DNA of 64,000 bases from Pochonia chlamydosporia 170 (Eukaryota > Ascomycota > Sordariomycetes > Hypocreales > Clavicipitaceae). Shown here in pieces: positions 1 to 8,755 of this stretch. Where the stretch lies: assembly GCF_001653235.2 (NCBI RefSeq), contig NW_019154047.1, forward strand, positions 434,001-498,000. The letters run 5' to 3'. The notes under the pieces were generated by a model. That model ran no database searches, was not told where the DNA came from, and was given only the letters and a program-made list of their open reading frames with translations. Numbering within the stretch: the stretch's first letter is position 1; the number at the start of each line of letters is the position of its first letter. Position numbers and translations under genes: made by a program.

Positions 1-126
1 GCTTCCGACGATGATGTCACAATTGACCAGCTACATCGCTTCAATCAAGGCCAAGACCACCGTGAAGTACACCTAGGGGTCGCTGGGACAAAACCCCAAA
101 ATCGGTGGATAAATGTCAAAACGGGT
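1..126 (+). CDS. C-terminal end of an unidentified ORF, cut by the window edge
   Basis: The frame starting at base 1 is open for 41 codons and ends at a TAG at 124-126. The peptide is hydrophilic (begins ASDDDVTIDQLHRF) and matches nothing I recognise. It could be the last exon of a gene to the left or chance. Nothing else is evident up to the repeat array at about 335. Confidence 0.25.
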
Positions 127-334
127 TAGCGGCTTGGATGTGTCGCCCCACAGTACATCAGCCCAAGTACCTCAGTTCAACTTTCTTCAATTTATGTCGC
201 GTTACAGCAAATCCGATTGTCAACGGGCCTGCTGCGGACCAGCAGCGCAGGTCTCAACCATCCCTACAATCTACAGAGACATCAGTCACTACTATGGCGG
301 CGTAAGAGTACCCACACTGCATCTGATGAATGGT

Positions 335-1085
335 TCAGAGGGGAGATCTCCGTAGGAAGTGAACCCCAGTCGTTGATGATTGGTTAACAGGCGGGTACTC
401 CGGAGGGATGCAATCCCTGTCGCTCATGATGAATGGTTGACGGGCAGGTATTTCCCTGCAGGAAGTCGCCCCGGGCGCCAATGATGGATGGTTGGGAGGC
501 GAGATTTCTGGAGGGAAGTCGTCCGTTCTACACGATGAATGGTTCACAGGCAGGTATTTCCCTGCGTGAAATGGCCCCTGGCGCCTATGATGAATGGTTG
601 GGAGGCGAGATTCTGGAGGGAAGTCATCCCTGCTGCACGCGATGAATGGTTGACAGACAAGTATTTTCCTGCGGGAAATGGCCCCTGGCGCCTATGATGG
701 ATGGCCGGATGCATATATTCCGCCAGGAAGTAACCCCTGGCACTTATGATGAATGGTTGGGAGGCGAGATTCTGGAGGGAAGTCATCCCTGTTGCACGCG
801 ATGAATGGTTGACAGGCAGGTATTTCCCTGCAGGAAGTCGCCCCGGGCGCCAATGATGGATGGTTGGGAGGCGAGATTTCTGGAGGGAAGTTGTCCGTTC
901 TACACGATGAATGGTTCACAGGAAGGTATTTCCCTGCGGGAAATGGCCCCTGGCGCCTATGATGAATGGTTGGGAGGCAAGATTCTGGAGAGAAGTCATC
1001 CCTGTTGCACGCGATGAATGGTTGACAGGCGGGTATTTCCCTGCAGGAAGTAGCCCCTGGCGCTTATGATGGATCGCTGAGACGC
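335..1085. repeat. Minisatellite with about 62-bp units and a 372-bp higher-order period
   Basis: Units begin with GATGAATGGTTG or close variants and recur about every 60-62 bp. Two unit types alternate: one carries CAGGTATTTCCCTGCAGG and the other GGCGAGATTCTGGAGGGA. The block beginning at 433 recurs nearly unchanged at 805, a 372-bp shift equal to six units. Short ORFs here on both strands are repeat artefacts. The array ends just before the DUF3723 gene. Confidence 0.9.
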
Positions 1086-1453
1086 CAGACTTCTGGAGGG
1101 TTGCACCCCAAATTAGCTCGGCAACAAATAAATGATCCCGATTGGTTTGGCTATGCCAATGAAATGGCTGACCCCTCTCTGTTGTCTGACCAATCCGGCA
1201 TGGAGCATGACTCATTTTCCCTAAAATAGAACAAAACTATATTAGCATACAAGAAGACTCTTGGAAATAGAATTCAGCATCCATTTTCTTCGAATTCCGT
1301 TCTTCAATCGCGAAACGAGCCAAACCGCTCCAATGTATTCTTCCCGTCCATGGACCGCGGTGGCGTATCCACCACTGGTCGCAACAATGACGAGCCCTCC
1401 AGGCGACAAACTCTCCAAATCTAAGGCCCCTATATTTAAAAAAGGTACAAGCG

Positions 1454-4316
1454 ATGGAAAAGTCTGGAGTAGGCTATTTGGGAGTGGTTCAAGTTCCTCT
1501 GCGGCAGATGCAATTTGTGGAAGAGGTAGGAGAGCGGTTGCACGACACACGACAAACGGAACGTCTCCAAGCACTCTTTCAAAATACTGCAGCTGATCAT
1601 GAAAACTGTAGGCATTGGGTTGATGGCTACATCGACAATACTGAAGTGTCATCCTTTGTAAACAAGCTGGGTCTGTCCCGTCATGAACTCAAACAGCATA
1701 ACCTAGATGGCAATTACCCTCGCCTTGATGACCAGGTCGTGTGCTTCACTCAGGGTCGTCATCGAATCGAAGCGGCCAGCAACATTAATCCATATGACCT
1801 TTGGACGGTCAGGCTGTCATGCATGAGCCTCTCGCAAATCCAAACCAACCAGATAGTGAAATCACGAACGGAGCAATATCAGCATGAGACGCCAGATTCA
1901 GACGGGCGTATATACTCTAAGCTGCGACAGTATGGGGACAGAGGGTTCGAGTTCCACGAGTGGCATCAGCGCTTGAGTAAAAAGAAACAGTATATCTTTC
2001 GAAGAATCACTCAGCTTTGTCCCATGGTGGAGGCACTTGATTTGCTTATACAGCTTCCAGGTGTCCTTGACTTCCTGCAGCTTGGATGCTACGGCACAGT
2101 TTTCGACAACCGACTTTTTGAAGAGTGTATCACTGGCTGGAATCTCATATCTGCAGAATGGTCAAGGTTTACCCTTGGCAGTAGGCTTCTACAAAGTTCT
2201 ATTGACAGGGACACGGTGGTCGCTCTCGAAGGCCGTGCTCCGGCCGCCAGTGAAGCAGACCGGGAGTGGATTCACCAGGCGTTCACAAGCGGCCAAGTTT
2301 GGCCGAGAATTACGGACCCACAGCAACGATGTGAACTGGAGAGTCGAGTGCAATCGACCACAGTCATAATACCAGGCCTTCGTTGGCTGCAGGGCAACCT
2401 CCTGTATCTGAACATAGCTGCCCGCATCATTTGGAAGCTGATTATCCCTGAGAAGGAAGGGCGAAAGGCTGAACGTAAGAAGCTGTCGTTGCAACAAATT
2501 TTACAGAGCTATTGGGTCGCGTCCGAGTCCAAGTCGTGCGTTGAGATCCAAGAAGGCGTATTTCAGCCCGTGTATGGTCCGGCGTCGTTCAATTTAGCGT
2601 ACAATCAGCTGATGCTGGCCGCTCTTCGCCAATTTCCCTATCTGAGCAAGCCTGAACCCAAGGGAAAGTTCACTAGACTTGAATTGCGTATCACTCTTCC
2701 ACAAGAGGGCAGCTCTTCTTGGATTTCGCAGCTCCGTTATCCAGCAAGGAGTCGCCATTGTGAGTCCACCATTCCAGCCTCGAGAATGGACGATATGTGA
2801 AGACTCGACTAGTTTCAACGAGGTCAAGTATTTCAGTCAAATATACCATCGTTGGGGGAAGCCGCACGTGCATGTATTTCGGGTAATCCAAACGTCTGCA
2901 TTTCTCCCCACGCTCGCTCGCACCACAACTCATTCTGAAGTTGATATAATCTATGTCTTGCAAGATTTATTACGGACCTTTGTCAAACCTTGCAGCGTTG
3001 ACCGCGATTTGTCAGGTCGGTGTATATATCTCAACGTGGGCGTCGAGGCTCTTCAATACCATTCCGCCGTGGTTGGGACTAGGCCCGCAAATGGTCACAC
3101 TCGCAACACTGGACTGCGGACGATTGAGGAGGCTAACGAATCCAGTAACAACAACCGCTACGGCTTTAACTATCATACATGTACCCAACCAGAACCAATA
3201 AGTAAAGTATTCATGCACGACCAAGTTAGAAGGAGAGACGGTATAATCAGGCGTGGCGGCACTGCCACATCGTCGTATGTCTCCTATGATGGTGGGCTAG
3301 GGACAAGACCTGGTCCGCCTGAGCCACAGCGTCATAGGGACTCCTATCGGTCTTCCGCAACCGGGGGACCGGGAGGGTTGCTGGGTCAGCCATTGGCAAT
3401 TGGCCGTCACCCATCTGGAATGGGTGACGTCTTCGAGAGGCAAAGCTGGTTTGTGGAACAGGGCCACCGTATTATGTCTAGCGACGAAAGTAGCTCATTT
3501 GAGAGTTCTACTTACTCGCGATCCGCTTTACCGAGTCCACCTGTGACTAGTCAAAAATACAATGCCGTTGGACAGCTATCAGATGAGTTCAGGCAACCCT
3601 CTGTCAGTTCTGTACATTCTCGCTCCACTATTCCAACCCCGCCGGTGCGTTCAGCGGCCCAGATAGTACCCAGCCAAGGGTGTCGACCTCACAGGAACGC
3701 TAGCCATTCTCAGTCTCGAAAATTGAGGCCGTTGTTACCAGCCACAAATATTGACCGTCCACTCTTCACAAAGTCTCCAAACATTCAATCCAGCAAACCA
3801 ACAGCGCACTCATTCAATAGTCATAATGGACCAACGGAGCGGCAATTTGGATCCCACCACTCTATACCTCAAAAAGAAGGCCGATACGAAGTGGCTCCGA
3901 ACCTTTGGCAACACATCGTCAGTCCGACATTGTCCCGCTCTACAATCCCAAACCCTTGGTCTAGGTCTCAGGCTTCCTTGTCTTCGCTGCAAAGCAACTC
4001 AGAAACGGAGACAATCTGGTCAAGCCAATGCCATGATGATCGGCCAGCCTTCGCCAACCCCAATCAGTTTAGCCGCAGTGCGTCGTATATTCGTGCTCAG
4101 TTGTCTCCGTCTATTGCGACCAGATCTACCAGGTCCCGATCACCTTGCCCGACACCTCGAGTGCCCCAAAGCAGCGGGGTTTGCTTTATGGAACCGCATA
4201 AAATGGAAAACTTGCACAGATTCCTTCGCACTTTGCCAAGAGGAGCCAGCTCTAGTCGTCCGGATGGATGGCAAGGCTTCGACGATAGTAACGATCTTGA
4301 GACCATCAGTATGTAG
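1454..4316 (+). CDS. DUF3723-family protein, reading frame disrupted
   Basis: I recognise the fungal DUF3723 family: an N-terminal segment ending in TERLQALFQ, then a GRHRIEAA box, DLWTV, GRIYSKLRQY, the stretch IDRDTVVALEGRAP, and IPGLRWLQGNLLYL. The first frame runs 1454-2800. Homology changes frame at about 2679-2695, where the second frame (to 4316) takes over with RAALLGFRSSVIQQG, the expected continuation. The C-terminal half (after about 3230) is Ser/Pro/Arg-rich and low in complexity, as is common in this family. No consensus intron closes the frame, so I infer a 1-nt indel (pseudogene) or an assembly error. The biochemical role is unknown; the family expands in transposon-rich regions. 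Confidence 0.75.
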
Positions 4317-4330
4317 TTTGCATAGTTTGC

Positions 4331-4360
4331 ATGGAGAGATGGAGAGATGGAGAGATGGAG
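4331..4360. repeat. Short GGAGAGAT tandem repeat
   Basis: Three to four perfect 8-bp units directly follow the stop of the DUF3723 frame. This is a simple-sequence tract. Confidence 0.85.
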
Positions 4361-4556
4361 CAATATGGAGACTTAAGACATTCACCACTTAAGCTGTGTT
4401 CCCGCCTTGAGAAAGCGAGTGTAGAGGTCGAAGTCTTGTCACATTTGATTAGCAGCGATATATCCAGGCCTAGGTTGGCATCCTAACTAGGAAGCGCCTT
4501 CCGTTTTCTGCAGTGGCATGGGATGAGACGTCGGAATTAATACTGAGGAGGGTGTA

Positions 4557-4787
4557 TTGCTCACATCTCGGCATGAGGCAAATATCTGCGAGTTTCGAAC
4601 TATAGCGAACCAGGCTTCGGAGTTACTTGAGAGCTCTTTCTCAGTCGTACACATCGCATCTGACCTTTGGGCTGGTCCTCATTGGTATGGTATTCTTGCT
4701 CTTCGTATTAGACGGATTGATCCCGATTTGAAGCCTAGAAGAGAGCTCTGCAAGGCAGCCCAGAGTGCAGTGTGTCCAATAGTGTGA
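4557..4787 (+). pseudogene. hAT transposase remnant
   Basis: The 76-aa frame contains VVHIASDLWAGPHWYGILAL, which aligns with the hAT catalytic-Asp region seen intact elsewhere in the window (HFSTDMWTSPARRGHLAI at about 55.55 kb). Only this patch of roughly 60 residues remains. No terminal repeats or other domains are visible. Confidence 0.55.
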
Positions 4788-5344
4788 AACCATATATGAC
4801 CAAGCAATTTTCCTGACATCATAGGGTACTAAAAAGGAAATTTTGTTGGAAATAAACATCACGTTGCTAAGGTTATTATCTTGTTGGGGAGACATTTTCG
4901 TGCACGTACCGCTCCAAGGCACGCACGCGATATGGTAAAGTCGTTGCTTGCAAATTGGCTGCCGTTTTCGACCGCCTGCCCGCATGGGCAAGGCGCCGCC
5001 CCCGCCCCTCCAGCGACCCACTTCCACCTCCCGCTGCTTTAGGGAAATCTATAAGACCACAACCAAACCCAACTTCCTTCTTCCCACTCCTCATCTCGGC
5101 CTCCCCTTTCGTTCCATTGACCTTGTCGATTCCCACTTCTCTCTCTTGCTGTCGCAGGTCTCCATTTCTTGGGTCGCGTCGGCCGCATCATTGTTGGGCT
5201 CAACAGGCTCCGCTTCGTGTCGCAACTCAATGTCCCGAAATGCACACATCTGTTCGGCAGACATCATCCACAATACGAGTTCCTCACGCCATGTCGCCCA
5301 GCACCACTCATCCGTCTCTGCCATACATTAAATCTACAAATCTA

Positions 5345-6254
5345 CAATCCGCCGCCGAATGACCTCAAAGCGTTTGCCAACTCTACAAACTCTGGAACTT
5401 AGCAACGTGCTTCTCCCATCGAAAAATCTTGCAAAGATGGCCTGTCGTCGATGACCTGCTCTAGTGATGGGTTGCCTCCAGTGCTCGGACTGTCCGGAAG
5501 GATTTTCAATGCTTGCAGTAAGGTAGGGGCTGCTGACGCGGCCAAGCCTTGCCGCTATCTCGCAAGATTTGCCTTATCCGGCCCCCCCACGAAACTCGTG
5601 AGACTTGACCGCTCTGATTTCGTCATCTGAGGCTTTTCAGCTGATCTTCTAGCGTCTAGGAATATTGGCTGAATATGCTCGGGATTGGTTGGTCCATTTG
5701 CCTTGCTCTCATACCAAGGCCCAAGCATGCTAGAATACGTCCGACGTAGGTCCTTGACCTGCGGCCATATCCTTTTCCAGTGTGTGCATTGTGTTGATCT
5801 CGCCGCGCCCCTTCTCTCGAATCATCAGTATCGTCTTTGTTGGTATTCTCACCTGCGTTGGGTGAATAATTCCACGCTAAAGGTCGGGGGCTGAGTAACT
5901 TCTCCTGAACGACAGGCTGAGGAGCGATCGTTCAATTATCGGCACATCGACTTCCCGCGCCACATTACATGTCCCTGAAGATTTTGATGGATACGTTATC
6001 TGAGGCTGCCGTTGCTGAATGATGCAGGAGGACGCTTGGCCGTATCCGCGGCGAGGCTTAGCTGCACGAGGACTGCTGGTGGACGGAGAAGGAAGAGCCG
6101 GCGGAGAAGTAGGGAGTGGAGCAGTGAGCACCGCTACAAGAATGCGAATCTTTGGGGCGGGGGAAATGGAATAATGACAAGATTCAGAACGGCGTGGGCG
6201 ACCATATTTGGACCATTCGTGTAACTTGGATGACTGGTTTGGAGGCTCAAACAC
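5345..6254 (-). pseudogene. Unrecognised minus-strand gene, degenerate (copy A)
   Basis: Reading the minus strand, 6254-5877 is open from a Met through a basic, Pro/Ser-rich protein ending SLLSLSFRRSYSAPDL. Farther on, about 5745-5405 reads GPWYESK, NPEHIQPIFLDARRSAEKP and LLQALKILPDSPSTGGN. The same peptides occur in copy B in other combinations of frames, which argues that the strand once coded. In copy A a TAG follows NLAR where copy B reads Gln, and the segments lie in different frames. It diverges from the plus-strand ORF at 6452. Family unknown. Confidence 0.5.
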
Positions 6255-6356
6255 ACGATTGGGTTAGCGGAGGTGATAGAAACCGGGAAGGCGGTCCAGG
6301 CCAAGTGTTTGCGCCCTTGATCGGTTGACGCTGCGGTTGATGTGCTAGGTTCTGCC

Positions 6357-6364
6357 TATATAAA
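6357..6364 (+). promoter_or_regulatory. TATA box of the 6452 gene
   Basis: TATATAAA followed by GG lies 95 bp before the ATG at 6452. The equivalent TATATAAA in the duplicate (19098) sits 99 bp before its ATG, so the element and its spacing are conserved. Confidence 0.65.
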
Positions 6365-6451
6365 GGCTATACGAGTCCGTCACGATGGGCTCGAATCGTC
6401 TGGTCAACATGCACATTTTTTTCTTTCCTATATTTTCGACCTTATTGCACG

Positions 6452-7303
6452 ATGGACGGAATCATATTGACACAAACGAGTCCAATGCTCAAGACTCAAA
6501 ATCACTCCACTTTGTCACCTGGGTCATCTTGGGATTCCGCCATTACGATTGCATCTTCACCCAGCAGCATGAGTAGCTGCGACGGCATCGATGATGACGA
6601 ATCGGATTCTTTCGGCGACTCTGGCGAAATCTCCTCAAAATCTACCTCTGAGAGGCTCGACATCGATTTGGGCCTCTCAACCTCCTCCACCATGCAACTG
6701 GTGGCTAGGCAGGAGGATCCTGAGAGAGCTCCCGTACCCACACCTCCGGACCCTAACCGTCTTCAAGCTCTCTTTTCCGAGTATGAAAAGCTTGTCAATA
6801 GACAGGAGGTACCGCATGAACGCGAGGGCGCACTAGTCAAAAGTAAGATAAAGCCCACGTCTGGGTACCTCGCTCGTCGGGCTTACAGCCAATTTGCAGA
6901 TGAAGAATCTCCGCGCCCCAATCACCCAGAATCTTGCCATCAAGCTATCCCACACCCGCTTGTGAGCGCTGCCCGTGAACAGAAACGAGGAATCTCAAAG
7001 CGCAAGAACCAGCGCCAGAAGAAGGGCGCTTCACGTGGCTCTTTGCGTACGAAACGTGCGCTAGCTAGTACTCTTCAGGAATACGAATACATGCAACTGG
7101 GAGAAGCACGTCGAGCGCCCAACGGGTCAATTGAAGTGGAAGTGTTTTGGGCGCCTATCTTCCTGCCGTGCGACCAATTGCGTGGGGAACAGGCAATCGA
7201 AGAGGCGAAAGACTTGGTGATTAGAAAGTTTGGGCACGTCGCATGGGAGACGGAACAGACTAAGTTTGGCTGCGTGGGCACGAAGAGGCGCACATTGGGG
7301 TAG
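6452..7303 (+). CDS. Hypothetical 283-aa protein of the duplicated locus
   Basis: This single-exon ORF is 283 aa. The N-terminus (about 1-75) is Ser/Asp-rich; the middle is basic with Lys/Arg clusters near residues 175-205, a possible nuclear-localisation signal; and the last 75 residues are the best conserved with copy B (EYEYMQLGEARR, then VEVFWAPIFLPCDQLRGEQ). The short Tyr/Glu/Trp-containing C-terminal module is loosely reminiscent of chromo-like folds, but I cannot support that call. The Met is fixed by conservation with copy B and by the TATA box. This copy is intact, whereas copy B is frameshifted. Confidence 0.65.
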   Translation: MDGIILTQTSPMLKTQNHSTLSPGSSWDSAITIASSPSSMSSCDGIDDDESDSFGDSGEISSKSTSERLDIDLGLSTSSTMQLVARQEDPERAPVPTPPDPNRLQALFSEYEKLVNRQEVPHEREGALVKSKIKPTSGYLARRAYSQFADEESPRPNHPESCHQAIPHPLVSAAREQKRGISKRKNQRQKKGASRGSLRTKRALASTLQEYEYMQLGEARRAPNGSIEVEVFWAPIFLPCDQLRGEQAIEEAKDLVIRKFGHVAWETEQTKFGCVGTKRRTLG

Positions 7304-7719
7304 ATAGCGGATGGTGAAATTATATACTGTTACAGATTCTCGATTTCCATAGGCTTGTACGCGTTCTGTGCTTTCTTGACAACCGCCGCTTGGCGACAGG
7401 ACCGATGCCAGTGATTTTCAGAAGGGCAAGAACTGTTAATAGTCTTCGTCTACCTCGCCTCTCCGTGGCATCCGCCCTGTGACCCAACGACTGTCAAGGG
7501 TTCATAACTACAATAATTTCAACAGATACAAAGTACAAGGACACGTGTAACTAGAGCAACAGAGATTTATCTACTTCCCAGAATCAAGAACCTCCCAACA
7601 TTGGTAAAAGAATTGGCCAGTCACCCCGCGTCGCAATCGTGCTCCCTTCTGTTTTGTCCATGGCTCCAGCACGTAGTGAAGCGACTCACTGTGTCGGGGG
7701 TTAAGCCAATTAAATTTAA
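7304..7719. other. No gene seen; end of duplication A and spacer
   Basis: Weak similarity to the sequence after copy B persists for about 100 bp past the stop codon. The rest has no convincing ORF or repeat. Confidence 0.5.
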
Positions 7720-8169
7720 GCACTTATAGGACAATACTTCGAGGGCCTTTGTGCACACCGTCTCCCAAGAAATGCATCAAATAGTTATATGTGGGCTCTA
7801 GAGGAAGGTCTGCTTCCAAATTATTCAGAAACACGTTATTTTCAGCAGGATAATGCACGAATTCATACTTGCGAGGCTACAACAGCATTCCTCTTATCCC
7901 ACAAGGTTCAGTGGATCGATTGGCCAAGTCATAGCCCAGATCTTAACCCAATAGAGCATGTTTGGCGTAGTTTAAAGAATAGGCTTTATACTTTGTTCCC
8001 TCACCTCTCAGAATTACGAAGAAATAAGGTGTGTATTGCAGAATTCTGCGAATGCCTTCAAAAAGCGTGGGTAGCTATTCCGCAAGACCAAATCCGGGAC
8101 CTTATCCACTCAATGCCGCGCCGGCTTGAAGCCTGCAAAAAAGCGAAGGGTTGGTATACCTCGTATTGA
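7720..8169 (+). pseudogene. Tc1/mariner transposase, 5'-truncated remnant
   Basis: The frame is open from about 7720, with its first Met at 7789, to 8169. It encodes the C-terminal third of a Tc1-like DDE transposase: QQDNARIHT carries the second catalytic Asp, and WPSHSPDLNPIEHVWRSLK carries the final acidic catalytic residue. The HTH domains and first Asp are missing and no terminal inverted repeats were found, so it is a dead fragment. Confidence 0.85.
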
Positions 8170-8755
8170 AGCCACAGTCTTCACCTATCTAAAAAATCAG
8201 GAACCATGTAAATAGCTGTGTTTTTGTACCTAGAATATTGACATTTATTCATGCGATAATTGTGCCGTTGGTATGTGGATGTGGGCCATTGACAGACTTT
8301 TGATGTGGCACTGTAGGATAGACCAGCGGACCCTATGGGTAGCACTGAATACAGGTGATGACACTAGTCAAAGCCGCTGTCTTGCTATCCAAGTCTTCAG
8401 CCCAACTTAATTGATACTTTGCGACCTGTTTCCAACCTCCGTAAATAATTGTTTAAACATCCCAGAAGCGTCCATAGTTGCGAGGAACATACAAATACAC
8501 CGACGCATCTCAAACATGTGTGAACACCGGAATTTAGGGCTTGGAACGAGAAACACCTTGTGGATTGCGCCCTAGGGTACTCAGTCTTGTGGTTTTTCTA
8601 CTCCCGGGCTTGGCAGCTCATGTAAGCAAGTTGTGACGTTGCATGTCCTGGGTTGTTTTGTAGTCTGTGAACCCAGCGCTGTGTATTCCGTCTATACGTA
8701 TGAAACGCTGTGTAGCCCTGCGCTGTACCATTACCACTGTCGAATCCATAGGTTA
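8170..8755. other. Spacer without a supported gene
   Basis: No conserved coding frame, tandem repeat or TIR is seen. It contains the 3' flank of the minus-strand kinase gene. Confidence 0.45.

Larger units (their letters stand above)
4940..7400. repeat. Segmental duplication, copy A
   Basis: This segment is homologous in the same orientation to 17625-20130. Shared landmarks are AAAGTCGTTGCTTG (about 4938 and 17626), a TCTATAAGACCA stretch, TATATAAA (6357 and 19098) and the plus-strand ORF start (6452 and 19197). Identity is visibly about 80-85%, apart from a 141-bp block (6049-6189) that is identical in both. The first 400 bp contain a C/T-rich stretch after TCTATAAG that resembles a promoter with its leader; its frames are not conserved between copies. 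Confidence 0.85.

Noticed and set aside
4955..5362. Plus-strand ORF in duplication copy A and its counterpart at 17642-18175
   Set aside because: Both start MAAVFDRLPA, but indels shift the frame between copies and the proteins diverge at once; the region fits a promoter/leader better than a coding exon.
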